From assembly GCA_903910555.1 (NCBI GenBank), contig CAIVZZ010000004.1, positions 62,001-126,000 of the forward strand: DNA of 64,000 nucleotides, given 5' to 3'. This DNA is from an uncultured Gemmatimonadota bacterium. GTDB taxonomy: Bacteria; Gemmatimonadota; Gemmatimonadetes; Gemmatimonadales; Gemmatimonadaceae. The notes beneath the pieces were generated by a model. That model saw only the letters and a program-made list of their open reading frames with translations, ran no database searches and was not told the origin of the DNA. The position numbers and the translations under genes were made by a program. This document shows positions 26,465-35,406 of the stretch, piece by piece (position 1 is the first letter of the stretch; the number at the start of each line of letters is the position of its first letter).

Positions 26465-26979
26465 TGACCAAGCCCGATATCGAAAAAGTCATCGCCGAGA
26501 ATCGCAAAGCGACCGAGCACTTCCTCGCCACCGCGCGCAACGTGGCGAAAGCGAAGTGGGAGCAGCCGGTCGCGGAGGGAAAATGGTCGCCCGCGCAGAT
26601 CGTGGATCACATTGCCGTGACCACCGAGGTCGCACTGAAGGCCATTAATGGCGATCCCTCGATGGGGTCGATACCGAAGTTCCTGCGGTTCATTCCGCGG
26701 AAGCTCGGCTTCGACCCTACAATCAAGAAAGGACGATTCCCGGAGAAACAGCGCGGGCCGGCGATTTTCGCGCCGTCCAAGGACCATCCGGCGTACGAGA
26801 CGTCGGCAACGAAACTCGAGCGCGCCATGGTCGCGCTGGAGACGCACGTACGGAATCTCATGGCGCATAACCAGCACTCGTTCGAGCACACCTTCTTCGG
26901 CCATGTGAGTATCGCCGACTACATCCGGTTCGGTACCCTGCACACCGAGCACCACGAGCGGCAGCTTCCCAAGGGGTAG
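26464..26979 (+). CDS. DinB-like protein
   Basis: 171 aa four-helix-bundle protein. Metal-ligand histidines appear in WSPAQIVDHIAVTTEV (near residue 48), the NQHSFEHTFFGHVSI region (near 138-148) and LHTEHHERQL at the end (about 160-168). It is a second DinB-type protein in this window, not closely similar to the one at 2646. Translationally coupled to the serine hydrolase gene. Confidence 0.82.
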   Translation: MTKPDIEKVIAENRKATEHFLATARNVAKAKWEQPVAEGKWSPAQIVDHIAVTTEVALKAINGDPSMGSIPKFLRFIPRKLGFDPTIKKGRFPEKQRGPAIFAPSKDHPAYETSATKLERAMVALETHVRNLMAHNQHSFEHTFFGHVSIADYIRFGTLHTEHHERQLPKG

Positions 26980-27054
26980 CTAAGCGGTAGCTGGTTAGCT
27001 CACGCAGTTTGCGCCGTTTGTGCAGTTCGCCCGCGAATAGGCCATCTTTCTCCT

Positions 27055-28623
27055 ATGCGCCGCCTCCGCACCGCCCCGAAAATTCTCATCCCTGCGCTGC
27101 TACTGGGATTTGCGGCGTTCTGGGGCGTGATCGACCTGACCGATCCGCCGGGGCCGGGACTCGATCCCGATGCGCTCGCCTATCTCGGCGCTGCCACATC
27201 GCTCGCACACGGCCACGGACTTCGCGTTCCGTCGTCGGCGTGGGAGAGCAACGACAGCACCGCGCCGCTCGTGCATTTCCCGCCGGGATTTCCGGCGACG
27301 ATCGCCCTCGGCATCGCGACAGGCGCGACGCCGCGCAACGCTGCGCGTTTTGTCGAGGCGACCGCGGGCGCCGTCATGGTGGTCGCGGTTATTCTCGCGG
27401 CGAACGCAGCAGGTGGAGTAGTCGCCGCGGTCGCGGTGCTCGGCATCGTTGTGGGAACGCCCGCGATGTTCGTCGTGCATGCGTCGGTGCTCAGCGAACC
27501 GCTCTTTCTCGCGCTGCTCGCGCTGTTCGTCCTGCAAATGGCGCGCGAACGCCGCGGCAAAGATATGAAGCGCACGCTTGTGCTCGGCGCGATCGCCGCG
27601 GCGGCCACGCTCGTGCGGTACGCGGGTGTGTCGCTTGTGGTGGCCGTTGTGTTCGAGGCCTGGTGGTCGGTGGATGGCTCGTGGCTCGGCACATGGCGCG
27701 AGCGTGCGCGGCGCGCATTTGTTGCCGCGGAACTTCCGGTGGTGGCGCTCGTGATCTGGATGATTTCGCGGCCGCACAGCGAGAGCGCAGAGAAAATTCG
27801 CGACGTGGGACTCTACACGATCGGATTCGGTGCGACGATTCTCGGTGGGCTGCACACCGCGTCAGTCTGGCTCGCACCGGGCGTAAACTCCGATGCGGCT
27901 CGCATCATGGCCGCGACCGCGGTATTTGCGGCGATAGTCGCGCTCGTCGTCCGCACAGTACGTGCGGCACGCCACGGCGCCGTACCGCAGTCGGAACTGC
28001 GACTGTATCGCGCGACCGCGATCACGCTGTTCAGCTATGCGCTCGTCGTTACGGCATCGCGGCTCGTTGCCGACCCGGGCATCCCGCTCGACGACCGGAT
28101 GCTCGCACCGGTCTTTTTGATCGTCGCGCTGCGCGCCGGTGTGGCGCTCGCGGCGTTCTGGCGTGCGTCATTTTTCTCGCATCGCGGAGTGGTGCTCCTC
28201 ACGATTGGCATCACCGCGAGCTGGATTTGGGGATCGGAAGATGTGACCGCGGGCAGGGTCGCGGATTTTCACGCCGATGGCGGCGATCTCGCCGGTCACG
28301 AATGGAGCGCGTCTCCGCTCGTTGCCTGGGCCGCCCATGCGGCGCCGGGAACGCCGCTCTATTCCAACTGGCCGGCCGCAGTCTGGTTCCACACGGCCCG
28401 CGCGACGCATGAGCTGCCGTCGGATCTCGACGCGAACACGGTGAGGGATTTCCGTGCGAAGATCGAACGCGAACATGGTGCGCTCCTGGCATTCACGGTG
28501 CGCGCGGAAGATTACGCGGCACCAGATTCGCTCGCAGCGCTGGCGGGGCTCGTTGCGGTTGAGCGCTGGCCCGATGGGACGGTGTGGCGCGCGCCGGCCG
28601 ACACGGCAAAGGTTCGTCCGTGA
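27055..28623 (+). CDS. Polytopic membrane protein, GT-C glycosyltransferase-like
   Basis: 522 aa with about ten hydrophobic segments. The N-terminal membrane segment is followed by a periplasmic-type loop with DPDALAYLGAATSLAHGHG, where the acidic residues and the AxYL pattern resemble the PMT/ArnT class of GT-C enzymes using polyprenyl-linked sugars. The C-terminal 110 residues form a soluble domain with WPAAVWFHTARATHELP. The family cannot be named with certainty. Its TGA is overlapped by the GTG of the XdhC gene. Confidence 0.65.
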   Translation: MRRLRTAPKILIPALLLGFAAFWGVIDLTDPPGPGLDPDALAYLGAATSLAHGHGLRVPSSAWESNDSTAPLVHFPPGFPATIALGIATGATPRNAARFVEATAGAVMVVAVILAANAAGGVVAAVAVLGIVVGTPAMFVVHASVLSEPLFLALLALFVLQMARERRGKDMKRTLVLGAIAAAATLVRYAGVSLVVAVVFEAWWSVDGSWLGTWRERARRAFVAAELPVVALVIWMISRPHSESAEKIRDVGLYTIGFGATILGGLHTASVWLAPGVNSDAARIMAATAVFAAIVALVVRTVRAARHGAVPQSELRLYRATAITLFSYALVVTASRLVADPGIPLDDRMLAPVFLIVALRAGVALAAFWRASFFSHRGVVLLTIGITASWIWGSEDVTAGRVADFHADGGDLAGHEWSASPLVAWAAHAAPGTPLYSNWPAAVWFHTARATHELPSDLDANTVRDFRAKIEREHGALLAFTVRAEDYAAPDSLAALAGLVAVERWPDGTVWRAPADTAKVRP

Positions 28624-29714
28624 GCCTTCCCGAGATCCTCGCCGAGTGCGCGCGCATTGCGGCCGGATCGTCGGGCGCGCCCGCGGGCGCACTCGCGTCG
28701 GTTGCGAAGCGTCACGGGTCGCTGCCGATGAGCGCGACGGCGAAGTTGCTCGTGACCGCGGGCGGCGCGCGGATCGGCACCGTGGGCGGCGGCTGTCTCG
28801 AGGCGGAGATAATCGAGCGAGCGCAGGATGTTTTGCAGACGCGCGTGCCGGCGCTGTCATCGCATTCGCTCAATGCGGAGCTTGCCGGAGATTACGGCCT
28901 TACTTGTGGTGGGACCGCCGAGCTCTTTATAGAGCCGGTGTACGGCGACGAGCGACTCGCGGCGGTTTATGCGGAAGCGTCTGCGCTGATGGCGCGCGGC
29001 GAGCGTGCGCTGATGGCGACTGGTATTGACTGGAGCGGCGGGGTGGTGAAGGCGATCTCGCATCCCGAGCGTCTCATCGGCGCGGATAACGATCTCGTGC
29101 GATCGGCCATCGGCGAATTCGATGCGATGAGTGAACTGCCGAGTTTGGAAAATGGAGTGTTGGTCGAGCCAATCTCGGGAAAGCCGCGGCTCGTCGTGTT
29201 TGGCGCCGGGCATGTCGGCGCGCGCGTCGCCGAGGCCGCGGCGTTTGCGGGATGGCGTGTGACGGTCGCGGACGATCGCGCGGATTTTGCGGACGCGCAG
29301 AGGCTCCCATTTGCGGAGCGCGCCGTTGTCTGCGATTTCCACGATGCGATCGGCGCCGCGCCCCTCGATGCAGATACGTACGTCGTGATCGCGACGCGCG
29401 GACATCAGCATGATGTGGTGCTCGCCAGCCAGCTCGTGCCGCTGCCGCTCCGCTACCTCGGCATGCTTGGCAGCCGTCGCAAAGTCGCGCTCACGGAGAA
29501 AGTTCTGCGCGAGTGGGGAATAACGAACGAAGCGATCGAGAAGGTGTATGCACCGGTTGGACTTTCTATTGGTGCTGACACGCCTGAGGAAATCGCCGTG
29601 AGTGTCGTTGCCGAAATGATTTCTGTACGACGGGCCGGGTCGCGCAGGCGCGGCGGCAAGCTGATTCATGCACATGACGAACAGAGCAGCGGCGATGCCG
29701 CTCGGGAGCACTAA
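28620..29714 (+). CDS. XdhC family protein (molybdenum cofactor insertion/sulfuration)
   Basis: 364 aa. XdhC binds Moco, helps its sulfuration and inserts it into xanthine dehydrogenase-type enzymes. N-terminal XdhC/CoxI domain: SVAKRHGSLPMSATAKLLVT and GTVGGGCLEAEI (about residues 54-66), then GLTCGGTAELFIEP. The C-terminal NAD-binding-like domain begins RLVVFGAGHVGARVAEAAAFAGW and ends with YLGMLGSRRKV and GLSIGADTPEEIAVSVVAEM. The GTG start overlaps the preceding stop by four bases. No molybdoenzyme gene is in the window, so the target is elsewhere. Confidence 0.92.
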   Translation: MSLPEILAECARIAAGSSGAPAGALASVAKRHGSLPMSATAKLLVTAGGARIGTVGGGCLEAEIIERAQDVLQTRVPALSSHSLNAELAGDYGLTCGGTAELFIEPVYGDERLAAVYAEASALMARGERALMATGIDWSGGVVKAISHPERLIGADNDLVRSAIGEFDAMSELPSLENGVLVEPISGKPRLVVFGAGHVGARVAEAAAFAGWRVTVADDRADFADAQRLPFAERAVVCDFHDAIGAAPLDADTYVVIATRGHQHDVVLASQLVPLPLRYLGMLGSRRKVALTEKVLREWGITNEAIEKVYAPVGLSIGADTPEEIAVSVVAEMISVRRAGSRRRGGKLIHAHDEQSSGDAAREH

Positions 29715-30007
29715 TGCCAGCAGCGGCGAAATTGTCGGACATCGAGGTTCAGCGCGAGCTTGGAACGCTGGCGGGCTGGACTCGGAAGGGCGAGTCGTTG
29801 ATCAAGACGTTCACATTCCCGACGTTCATGGCGGGAATCACGTTCGTTGACCGGGTGGCTGTTGTCGCGGAGAAGATGGACCATCACCCCGATCTCGATA
29901 TTCGCTATACCAAGATCGGGGTGACGCTCTCAACGCATTCGGCCGGCGGGATCACGGGCAGTGATGTGGCGCTGGCGCGTGAGATGGAGAAGATTGTTGC
30001 GAGCTGA
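29714..30007 (+). CDS. 4a-hydroxytetrahydrobiopterin dehydratase (pterin carbinolamine dehydratase)
   Basis: 97 aa. PCD-fold protein that dehydrates 4a-carbinolamine of pterins; the family also has members linked to molybdopterin synthesis. The signature E-K-M-D-H-H-P-D is present (residues 54-61) and the preceding GWTRKGESLIKTFTFPTFMAGITF and following YTKIGVTLSTHSAGGIT are canonical. It begins inside the stop of the XdhC gene (TAATG). The direct coupling to XdhC favours a molybdopterin-related role over phenylalanine hydroxylation; that is inference. Confidence 0.92.
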   Translation: MPAAAKLSDIEVQRELGTLAGWTRKGESLIKTFTFPTFMAGITFVDRVAVVAEKMDHHPDLDIRYTKIGVTLSTHSAGGITGSDVALAREMEKIVAS

Positions 30008-30022
30008 GAGAAACTGCTTGCC

Positions 30023-30059
30023 GCGGAAACTCGCGGAACAAAACGGCGGAAACTCGCGG
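30023..30059. repeat. Two tandem 14-base repeats with hairpin potential
   Basis: GCGGAAACTCGCGG occurs at 30023-30036 and again at 30046-30059, a 23-base period, in the 69-base gap between two convergent genes. Each copy can fold (CCGCG with CGCGG around GAAACT in the first copy). Possibly a weak bidirectional terminator. Confidence 0.6.
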
Positions 30060-30076
30060 GTACAACACGGCTTCAA

Positions 30077-30760
30077 CTAATTCTTTCGGCCGCCGCTCAA
30101 GAGCGAAAGGATGAACATGAACATGTTCAGCAGATCGAGATAAATACTTACCGCCGCGAGCACGTAGTCGTCCGGTCCGAAAACGTTGCGCATGCGCCAC
30201 GTATCGAACACGAGGAGACCGCTGAAGAGCAGCACGCCGATGCCTGCGATCCAGGTGAAGCCAGCCGTGCTGCCTGCGATCCCCATAAGGACCATCGTCA
30301 CGACGAGCACCACCAAGCCCACCGTGAGAAAGCCACCCCACGCGCTAAAATCACGGCGGCTTAGGAACGCATAGAGCGTAAGCGATCCAAATGCCGTGAA
30401 TGTCAGCAAGCCAGCCTGCGCGGCGATTCCCGGGTTCATGCTCTCGGCGAGCGCGATCCAAGGCGCTTGATAAAGCCCCATCGCGAATGTGAACAGAAAC
30501 ACGAACGCGATGTTGCGCGGGAACGAGTTTCGCGAAGCTTGTGCGAGCAGCAGCGGCACGAAAGTACAAATCAGCATTATGAACGGATGCGCTTTCACCG
30601 CATCCATCATCGGTTGATTCGTCATCGCGTACGCCGTTCCTGCGATCGTGACCAATATGCTCGCGAAAACGAGCGTATAGGTCCGCCGGACGAGCGTGGC
30701 AACGTCCTCGCCGCTGCGGACTATTCCCGATTGTGGTACTGCGAACCTAGAAAAACCCAT
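30077..30760 (-). CDS. Bax inhibitor-1/YccA family membrane protein
   Basis: 227 aa, seven hydrophobic segments, UPF0005/TMBIM fold, proposed pH-sensitive Ca2+ leak channel of the inner membrane. The family's C-terminal signature is clear (AAVSIYLDLLNMFMFILSLLSG) with the acidic residue in the last helices (VFDTWRMR and IYLDLLN). The ATG at 30760 is preceded by GGAGCAGT. It is a single gene, 67 bases from the DUF4097 operon end on the same strand. Confidence 0.93.
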   Translation of the reverse strand: MGFSRFAVPQSGIVRSGEDVATLVRRTYTLVFASILVTIAGTAYAMTNQPMMDAVKAHPFIMLICTFVPLLLAQASRNSFPRNIAFVFLFTFAMGLYQAPWIALAESMNPGIAAQAGLLTFTAFGSLTLYAFLSRRDFSAWGGFLTVGLVVLVVTMVLMGIAGSTAGFTWIAGIGVLLFSGLLVFDTWRMRNVFGPDDYVLAAVSIYLDLLNMFMFILSLLSGGRKN

Positions 30761-30827
30761 CGAATACTGCTCCGTGAAGGACCCCTAATTATAACCAGTC
30801 GCGCCAGTGGCGTTCCTCGGGATTCCG

Positions 30828-31706
30828 TTACGGAGCAGCGACAGTCCCGTCGGCCTTGAGCTTATGCAGTTCCGCCGATCCGGTTACCGTGGCGATGTCG
30901 ATCGTGCGGCTTCCCGTGCCGAGTACCGCGGTGAACTTTTTGTCGCCGTCTTTCGCGGTCGTTCCCGGGAAGTCGCTGGAGATTCCGCCGATCGCAGAAG
31001 TGATCTCCACCGAGCCGTCGAACTTTTCAGGCAGATACGCCGCAGCGGTTCCCGTGATCGTGTGCGCCCGGACAGGCCCATCGCCAGCGAGCGTCGTCAT
31101 GCGAACATCGACGCTGCCGTTCACCGTCTCACCGTCGACCGGCCCGACCGACGTCGCAACCTTGATCGATCCATTGATCGTCTGCGCCTTCACCGGTGCC
31201 GTAGCAGCGATGCCGATCGAACCGTTCACCGTGAATACGTCGACCTTTACGCCGGTCGGCACGTAAACAGTAAAAGTCACCGTCGCATCGGTGCCATGAT
31301 TGAGCAGGTTCTTCGTGACGCCGTCGGCAGTGGATTTGTAGTGAGCGGCGCTGCACTGACCGCCGTCCCAGAGCGCGCAGATTGTGATGCCGTCGGCGCC
31401 GTTCTTCGTTTCGAACTTGAGGTCTGTCTTCGGATCACCGCGGTGCCACTTCACGTCAGTGGTCACGCGAACGTTTCCGTCGGTCGATGGCCGCACCTCG
31501 ACCGATCCATTCGTATTTCGCACGAAGACGGTGGCCGGCGCACTGATCGGCGCATTCCAGGAGAACGCGGCGGGATCGTCCTGGATGGGCCCGTCGCGGC
31601 CGTTGATGATGCATGCGCTGAGCGCAACGGTACCAACGACGAGAAGGCCGAACGCGCCTGCGCGTACGGCCTTCTCTCGAATTGAAACGACTGCGACTGC
31701 GGGCAT
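30828..31706 (-). CDS. DUF4097-type beta-solenoid lipoprotein (third of three)
   Basis: 292 aa. Leader with lipobox ALSAC (about residue 32). The body is built of repeated short beta strands of the type TVNGSIGIAAT, TINGSIKVAT, ETVNGSVDVRM, HTITGTAAAYL, which is the DUF4097/DUF4098 putative adhesin pattern that makes a right-handed beta-helix. Probably exposed to the periplasm or surface. A Cys pair (CALWDGGQC) is shared with the middle paralogue. Last gene of the sigma-antisigma operon, 59 bases after the middle copy. Function unknown; DUF4097 genes often sit beside sigma/anti-sigma pairs. Confidence 0.82.
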   Translation of the reverse strand: MPAVAVVSIREKAVRAGAFGLLVVGTVALSACIINGRDGPIQDDPAAFSWNAPISAPATVFVRNTNGSVEVRPSTDGNVRVTTDVKWHRGDPKTDLKFETKNGADGITICALWDGGQCSAAHYKSTADGVTKNLLNHGTDATVTFTVYVPTGVKVDVFTVNGSIGIAATAPVKAQTINGSIKVATSVGPVDGETVNGSVDVRMTTLAGDGPVRAHTITGTAAAYLPEKFDGSVEITSAIGGISSDFPGTTAKDGDKKFTAVLGTGSRTIDIATVTGSAELHKLKADGTVAAP

Positions 31707-31765
31707 GAGTGATCCTCCGATTGGATCCGACAGTGGATCCGGTTACTCAGCCCTACGTTCTTACT

Positions 31766-32596
31766 TCATGAGAGTTTCCGCAACCGGATGCTCCCATTAA
31801 CCGTCGACAGGCGGAGCGTCGAGCCACCTTTGCCCAGCGTCGCGTGCAGCCGGCGCGGGCTGAACGAGCCTTCCACCGTCAGCGGGAAGTCGGAGGAGAG
31901 GCGGCCGTTCACGGTGCGCATATCAACGTCGGCATTAACCGAAGCCGGAAGCTCCACCGTGATCGTGCCATTCGTGGTGACGTATTCCGTGCGATCGCCA
32001 TCGAGCGACGCGGACCGGACCATGATGTCGCCGTTGGTTGTATGTGCCGATACCGCGCCACCCGACGATCTCGCCTCGATGCTTCCGTTCACAGTGTGCG
32101 CAATCACGCTCGACGTTGCGCCTTCGATATCGACTCCGCCGTTCACCGTGCTCGCATCGACTTTCACGCCGGCTGGGAGCCGCACGACGAACTCGACCTG
32201 CACATCATTGTGATCGTTGTGAAACCAGTTGTCATTGTGCGAGTGATAGCCGTCTTCGTCGCAGCTCGAGCGATCGTTCCACAATGCGCAGACGATAACA
32301 TCGCCGCCGCCCGACCCGACCTGGCGCACGGTGATCTTCACGTCGGCGGGATCGCCGCGCCGCCAGCGCTTCTCCGCGCGAACTTCCACTTTGTCACCCG
32401 TGCCCTGTTCGACGCGCACGGGGCCGTTGAGATTCCGCACGTACACCCAGCGCCCCGACTGCACCGCACCCGACCAGGTGAACGGCGTGTCACTGCTGTT
32501 TCTCGTCTGTGCGTACGCGCGAACGGTTGAGCACGCGGAAAGCAGCGGAATCGCCACGCCAACGACCAGCGCCAGCGTCGAAATCTTGCGTCGCAT
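31766..32596 (-). CDS. DUF4097-type beta-solenoid lipoprotein (second of three)
   Basis: 276 aa. Leader with lipobox LLSAC (about residue 22). Same architecture as the downstream copy: WSGAVQSGRWVYVRNLNGPVRVEQG, RWRRGDPADVKI, then repeats such as STVNGGVDIEGA, HTVNGSIEARS, HTTNGDIMVRS, MRTVNGRLSSDF. The CALWNDRSSC pair matches CALWDGGQC in the other copy, so these two are closer to each other than to the first. It starts 6 bases after the first copy. Confidence 0.85.
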   Translation of the reverse strand: MRRKISTLALVVGVAIPLLSACSTVRAYAQTRNSSDTPFTWSGAVQSGRWVYVRNLNGPVRVEQGTGDKVEVRAEKRWRRGDPADVKITVRQVGSGGGDVIVCALWNDRSSCDEDGYHSHNDNWFHNDHNDVQVEFVVRLPAGVKVDASTVNGGVDIEGATSSVIAHTVNGSIEARSSGGAVSAHTTNGDIMVRSASLDGDRTEYVTTNGTITVELPASVNADVDMRTVNGRLSSDFPLTVEGSFSPRRLHATLGKGGSTLRLSTVNGSIRLRKLS

Positions 32597-32602
32597 GTTG
32601 TC

Positions 32603-33532
32603 TTAGTTCTCCTCGCGGTCGGTGTGACCGCCTTTGTCGATGTTGATATTGCCGCTGAATGTCGAGGCGGTGAGCCGCGCACCGCCTTTGCCGATCGAGA
32701 ACTCCATTTTCTTTCCGTGCCGCGCCATCGCCGAGATATCGCCGGGCTGAAGCGTCATCGGGAACGAACTCGAAATCCGGCCGCTGAACGTTTCCAATGA
32801 CAGCTCGGCGCCTGAGTTTTCCGGAATCTCCAGGTGCACATTCCCCGAGTGCGATGAGAACTCGTAGTTCCCCGACGGATCTATGCTTCCTATGTACGTG
32901 ACCGACGCGCTGACGGTTTCGGCGCTGACATGCGAAGACTTCACGCCGTTGAGCGTGATCCGGCCGCTCACAGTTCCTGCGGAGACATCGCCGACGATGT
33001 CTTCGGCTTCGATTGTCGCGTTCGTGGTGCCGAGGCGTGTGCGGCCGCGCAGCTTTGCCGCGTGCACTTTGCCTGAGACCGTGTGAACCGTGATGCGGTC
33101 GGTCGCGCCGAGTACTTCGATGTTGCCGCTGACCGAGCCTGCGTCGACTTCACCGTCGGTGCCGGTGACGCGAATGCTTCCGGAGACGCTGCCGACCTGC
33201 ACGCGACTTCCGATCGGCACCATGATCTCGATGCGTGCACCGCTCGAGTGTCCGTGGTCGGAGCGCGTGTCGACCGAAATGCGTCGCGATGAGAGCTGCG
33301 AGTCGAACCAGCCGCGGTCAATCGAGGCATAGACCTTCGCCTCGGGGCGCGTCCAGCCGGTGATGACGATCTCGCCGGAGATCACGCTGACATCGACCGA
33401 GCTTCCTTTGTCGAACGCAAAGGTCGAATCGATGCGCGTGAGCTCGCGATTGCGCTGCGCGCGCGCTGCCGCCGGCACGATCGCGAGCGCTGCCGCCGCG
33501 GTAAGCATGGAAAAACGAATGATGCGGTTCAT
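32603..33532 (-). CDS. DUF4097-type beta-solenoid exported protein (first of three)
   Basis: 309 aa from the ATG at 33532. Sec signal peptide (MNRIIRFSMLTAAAALAIVPAAARAQ) without a lipobox cysteine, unlike the two downstream paralogues. Repeats read VGSVSGSIRVTGT, AGSVSGNIEVLG, HTVSGKVHAAK, AGTVSGRITLNG, ASTFSGNINID, each a strand of the DUF4097 solenoid. Probably released to the periplasm or surface. It follows the anti-sigma gene by 22 bases. Confidence 0.85.
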   Translation of the reverse strand: MNRIIRFSMLTAAAALAIVPAAARAQRNRELTRIDSTFAFDKGSSVDVSVISGEIVITGWTRPEAKVYASIDRGWFDSQLSSRRISVDTRSDHGHSSGARIEIMVPIGSRVQVGSVSGSIRVTGTDGEVDAGSVSGNIEVLGATDRITVHTVSGKVHAAKLRGRTRLGTTNATIEAEDIVGDVSAGTVSGRITLNGVKSSHVSAETVSASVTYIGSIDPSGNYEFSSHSGNVHLEIPENSGAELSLETFSGRISSSFPMTLQPGDISAMARHGKKMEFSIGKGGARLTASTFSGNINIDKGGHTDREEN

Positions 33533-33554
33533 AATCAAGAGTCGTCCGGAGAAA

Positions 33555-34172
33555 TCAGCCGCGCGACGGAATGGTCACCACTCCGCGCAGCAGCTGCAGT
33601 TTGGTGTCGTATGCATGGGTGAGCCGGTCCATCAGAAACGCGCTCGCGGGATCTTTCGCCAGCGCGGCTTTGCTTTCTGCGATCGCCGCGTCAATCAGCT
33701 TCAGGTTCTTCTGAAGCACGGCAATCGTGACGGGATCGAGATCCTTCCGGCGTTCATCGATGACCGTGCGCATCGCGCCGATCTCGCGATCAAACGTCTG
33801 CTCGGCGGTCGGCAGGCTCACCGCTTGAACCGTCGCGCCCGAAAGCTGCGACGCGGTCGACGCAGAATCTGGGACAGCCGCCGCTTCACCGGCCGCATTG
33901 CGCTTCACCAGCGAATACGTGACGCCCGCTGTTACGGCAATGAGCAGCGATGCCGCAACCGCGAGACGGCGCAGCGGCAGTCGCGCCGGCTGGGCCGGGT
34001 GTGCAACAGGCTGCGGCCGCACGGGCAGTGCAATCACCGGAGCTTCGATGCGCGACTCGATCCCGCTCCAGAGATCGCGTGAGGGCATCAGCGGCGGCAG
34101 CTCGCCGGCGGCGCGCACGATCGCGCGCAGTTCGGCGTCGAGTTCGGGAAGTTCGTTGTCAGGAGTATTCAT
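33555..34172 (-). CDS. Putative anti-sigma factor with one membrane segment
   Basis: 205 aa. N-terminal cytoplasmic part ELPELDAELRAIVRAAGELPPLMPSRDLWSGIESRI has the short helical layout of anti-sigma domains but no HxxxCxxC zinc motif. One membrane helix (about residues 84-102, AVAASLLIAVTAGVTYSLV), then a periplasmic part with a coiled-coil-like helix (TAEQTFDREIGAMRTVIDERRKDLDPVTIAVLQKNL). Its ATG overlaps the sigma gene stop (ATGA), which is usual for sigma/anti-sigma pairs. Confidence 0.75.
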   Translation of the reverse strand: MNTPDNELPELDAELRAIVRAAGELPPLMPSRDLWSGIESRIEAPVIALPVRPQPVAHPAQPARLPLRRLAVAASLLIAVTAGVTYSLVKRNAAGEAAAVPDSASTASQLSGATVQAVSLPTAEQTFDREIGAMRTVIDERRKDLDPVTIAVLQKNLKLIDAAIAESKAALAKDPASAFLMDRLTHAYDTKLQLLRGVVTIPSRG

Positions 34173-34753
34173 GCGTTCAGTGCCTCTCTCAGTAACAGTC
34201 TGGCGCGATGGAGCTGCGCTTTGCATCCGCCTGCGGTCACGCCGAGCATCTCGCCGATTTCATCGTGCGTGAAGCCTTCGACGTCGTGCAGCACAAAAAC
34301 TTTTCGGGCGCCCGGCGGAAGTCCTGCGATGGCGCGTTCCAGGTCGATGGAAAGTCCCGGCGTTGTGACGGGACGAACATCGCCATGTGCCATTGTGTCG
34401 ACGTCTTCGATCGAATCATCATGCCGCCCGCGGCGCCGGCTCTCTGTCTGGCGATCGTTCAGCACAACGTTCACCGCGAGACGATGGAGCCAGGTGCCGA
34501 ACGCACTGTCCCCGCGGAACTGATCCAGCTTTTCCCAAGCCCTGACGAACGCGTCCTGTGTGAGTTCCTCGGCGCGCGTGCGATCGCCCACCATGCGCGT
34601 GCAGAGGGAGTAGATCCGGCTCACGTGCTCACGGTACAGACGTTCGAATGCCTGCCGGTCACCGCCGGCGGCACGCTCAACATCCGTCTCGTTTCGGCGG
34701 TTGACCGGTTCAATCACTGGTTCGATGTGCCTGAATCGCAGGGCTGCGGGCAT
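34169..34753 (-). CDS. ECF-type RNA polymerase sigma factor
   Basis: 194 aa. Region 2: RAAGGDRQAFERLYREHVSRIYSLC, then RAEELTQDAFVRAWEKLDQFRGDSAFGTWLHRLAVN. Region 4: LPPGARKVFVLHDVEGFTHDEIGEMLGVTAGGCKAQLHRAR, the helix-turn-helix that reads the -35. It directs transcription of envelope or stress genes, with the membrane anti-sigma factor next to it; the three DUF4097 genes are the clearest candidates for its regulon. Start ATG 34753; a shorter start is possible, since region 2 begins about 25 residues in. Confidence 0.93.
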   Translation of the reverse strand: MPAALRFRHIEPVIEPVNRRNETDVERAAGGDRQAFERLYREHVSRIYSLCTRMVGDRTRAEELTQDAFVRAWEKLDQFRGDSAFGTWLHRLAVNVVLNDRQTESRRRGRHDDSIEDVDTMAHGDVRPVTTPGLSIDLERAIAGLPPGARKVFVLHDVEGFTHDEIGEMLGVTAGGCKAQLHRARLLLREALNA

Positions 34754-34893
34754 CCGGAATCTGATCCTTTTCGTCTCATTGGTTCAGATGGCCGGAGGAG
34801 GGGAATGGTTTGAAGTGCCGGGCGAATGCCAAGCGACACTTTTGAGGGTATTTTCCGTACGGAGCCAGAGGGATTCCAGTTACGGGAGCATGT

Positions 34894-35406
34894 ATGTCAA
34901 ACCTACAGGGCACAGCGGCAGGCGCGACCAAGGCGCCGCCGATACCGTCGATGGATCTGAACCCGGCGCCACCGGCGACGGCGCGAGACATCGGGCGCGA
35001 GGTGGGCGCCGCTGTCCGGCAGGCGAAGGCCGCGGCTCGGGAGGCCAAACAGGCGGCACAGGCTCCTGTCAATCCGCCGCCCGCGCAGCAGACCGCGACG
35101 ACCGCGCCTGCGCCACCGTTCGACGCGAGCAACGTGATTCCCCCGCAGGTCGAAGGAATCTCGTACGCGTTTTTCACCACGGTAGCCATCTGCGTTGTCG
35201 GCTTGCCGCTCGCCCGCGCGTTTGGGCGGCTGCTCGATCGCAAGGCAGCGTACAAACCGGTGGCCGGCCCGGATCTGACGCCGCACATCCGTCAACTTCA
35301 GGATTCCGTCGACGCGATGGCGATCGAACTCGAGCGGATTTCCGAGGGGCAGCGGTTTACGGCGAAGCTGCTGGCCGAACGGTCAGGCGGGTCCGAGCAG
35401 AAGTAG
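34894..35406 (+). CDS. Single-pass membrane protein of unknown function
   Basis: 170 aa, ATG preceded by ACGGGAG. The first 85 residues are Ala/Pro/Gln-rich and hold a predicted helix (AAVRQAKAAAREAKQAAQAP). One membrane segment at about 90-108 (ISYAFFTTVAICVVGLPLA), then a coiled-coil-like helix (HIRQLQDSVDAMAIELERISEGQRF). No family recognised. It ends inside the convergent helicase gene (24-bp overlap). Confidence 0.6.
   Translation: MSNLQGTAAGATKAPPIPSMDLNPAPPATARDIGREVGAAVRQAKAAAREAKQAAQAPVNPPPAQQTATTAPAPPFDASNVIPPQVEGISYAFFTTVAICVVGLPLARAFGRLLDRKAAYKPVAGPDLTPHIRQLQDSVDAMAIELERISEGQRFTAKLLAERSGGSEQK

Noticed and set aside
26980-27054. Remnant of a family C palindrome (TAGCTAAG-type words)
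   Set aside because: Similarity is limited to a few short words and no arm pairing is seen.
27009-28412. A 467-codon open frame in another plus-strand frame of the GT-C-like gene
   Set aside because: Arg/Cys-rich translation, no hydrophobic segments; the neighbouring frame encodes a polytopic protein that couples to XdhC by overlap.
30023-30059. CRISPR-like repeat pair
   Set aside because: Only two 14-base repeats with a 9-base spacer; too short, and no cas genes.
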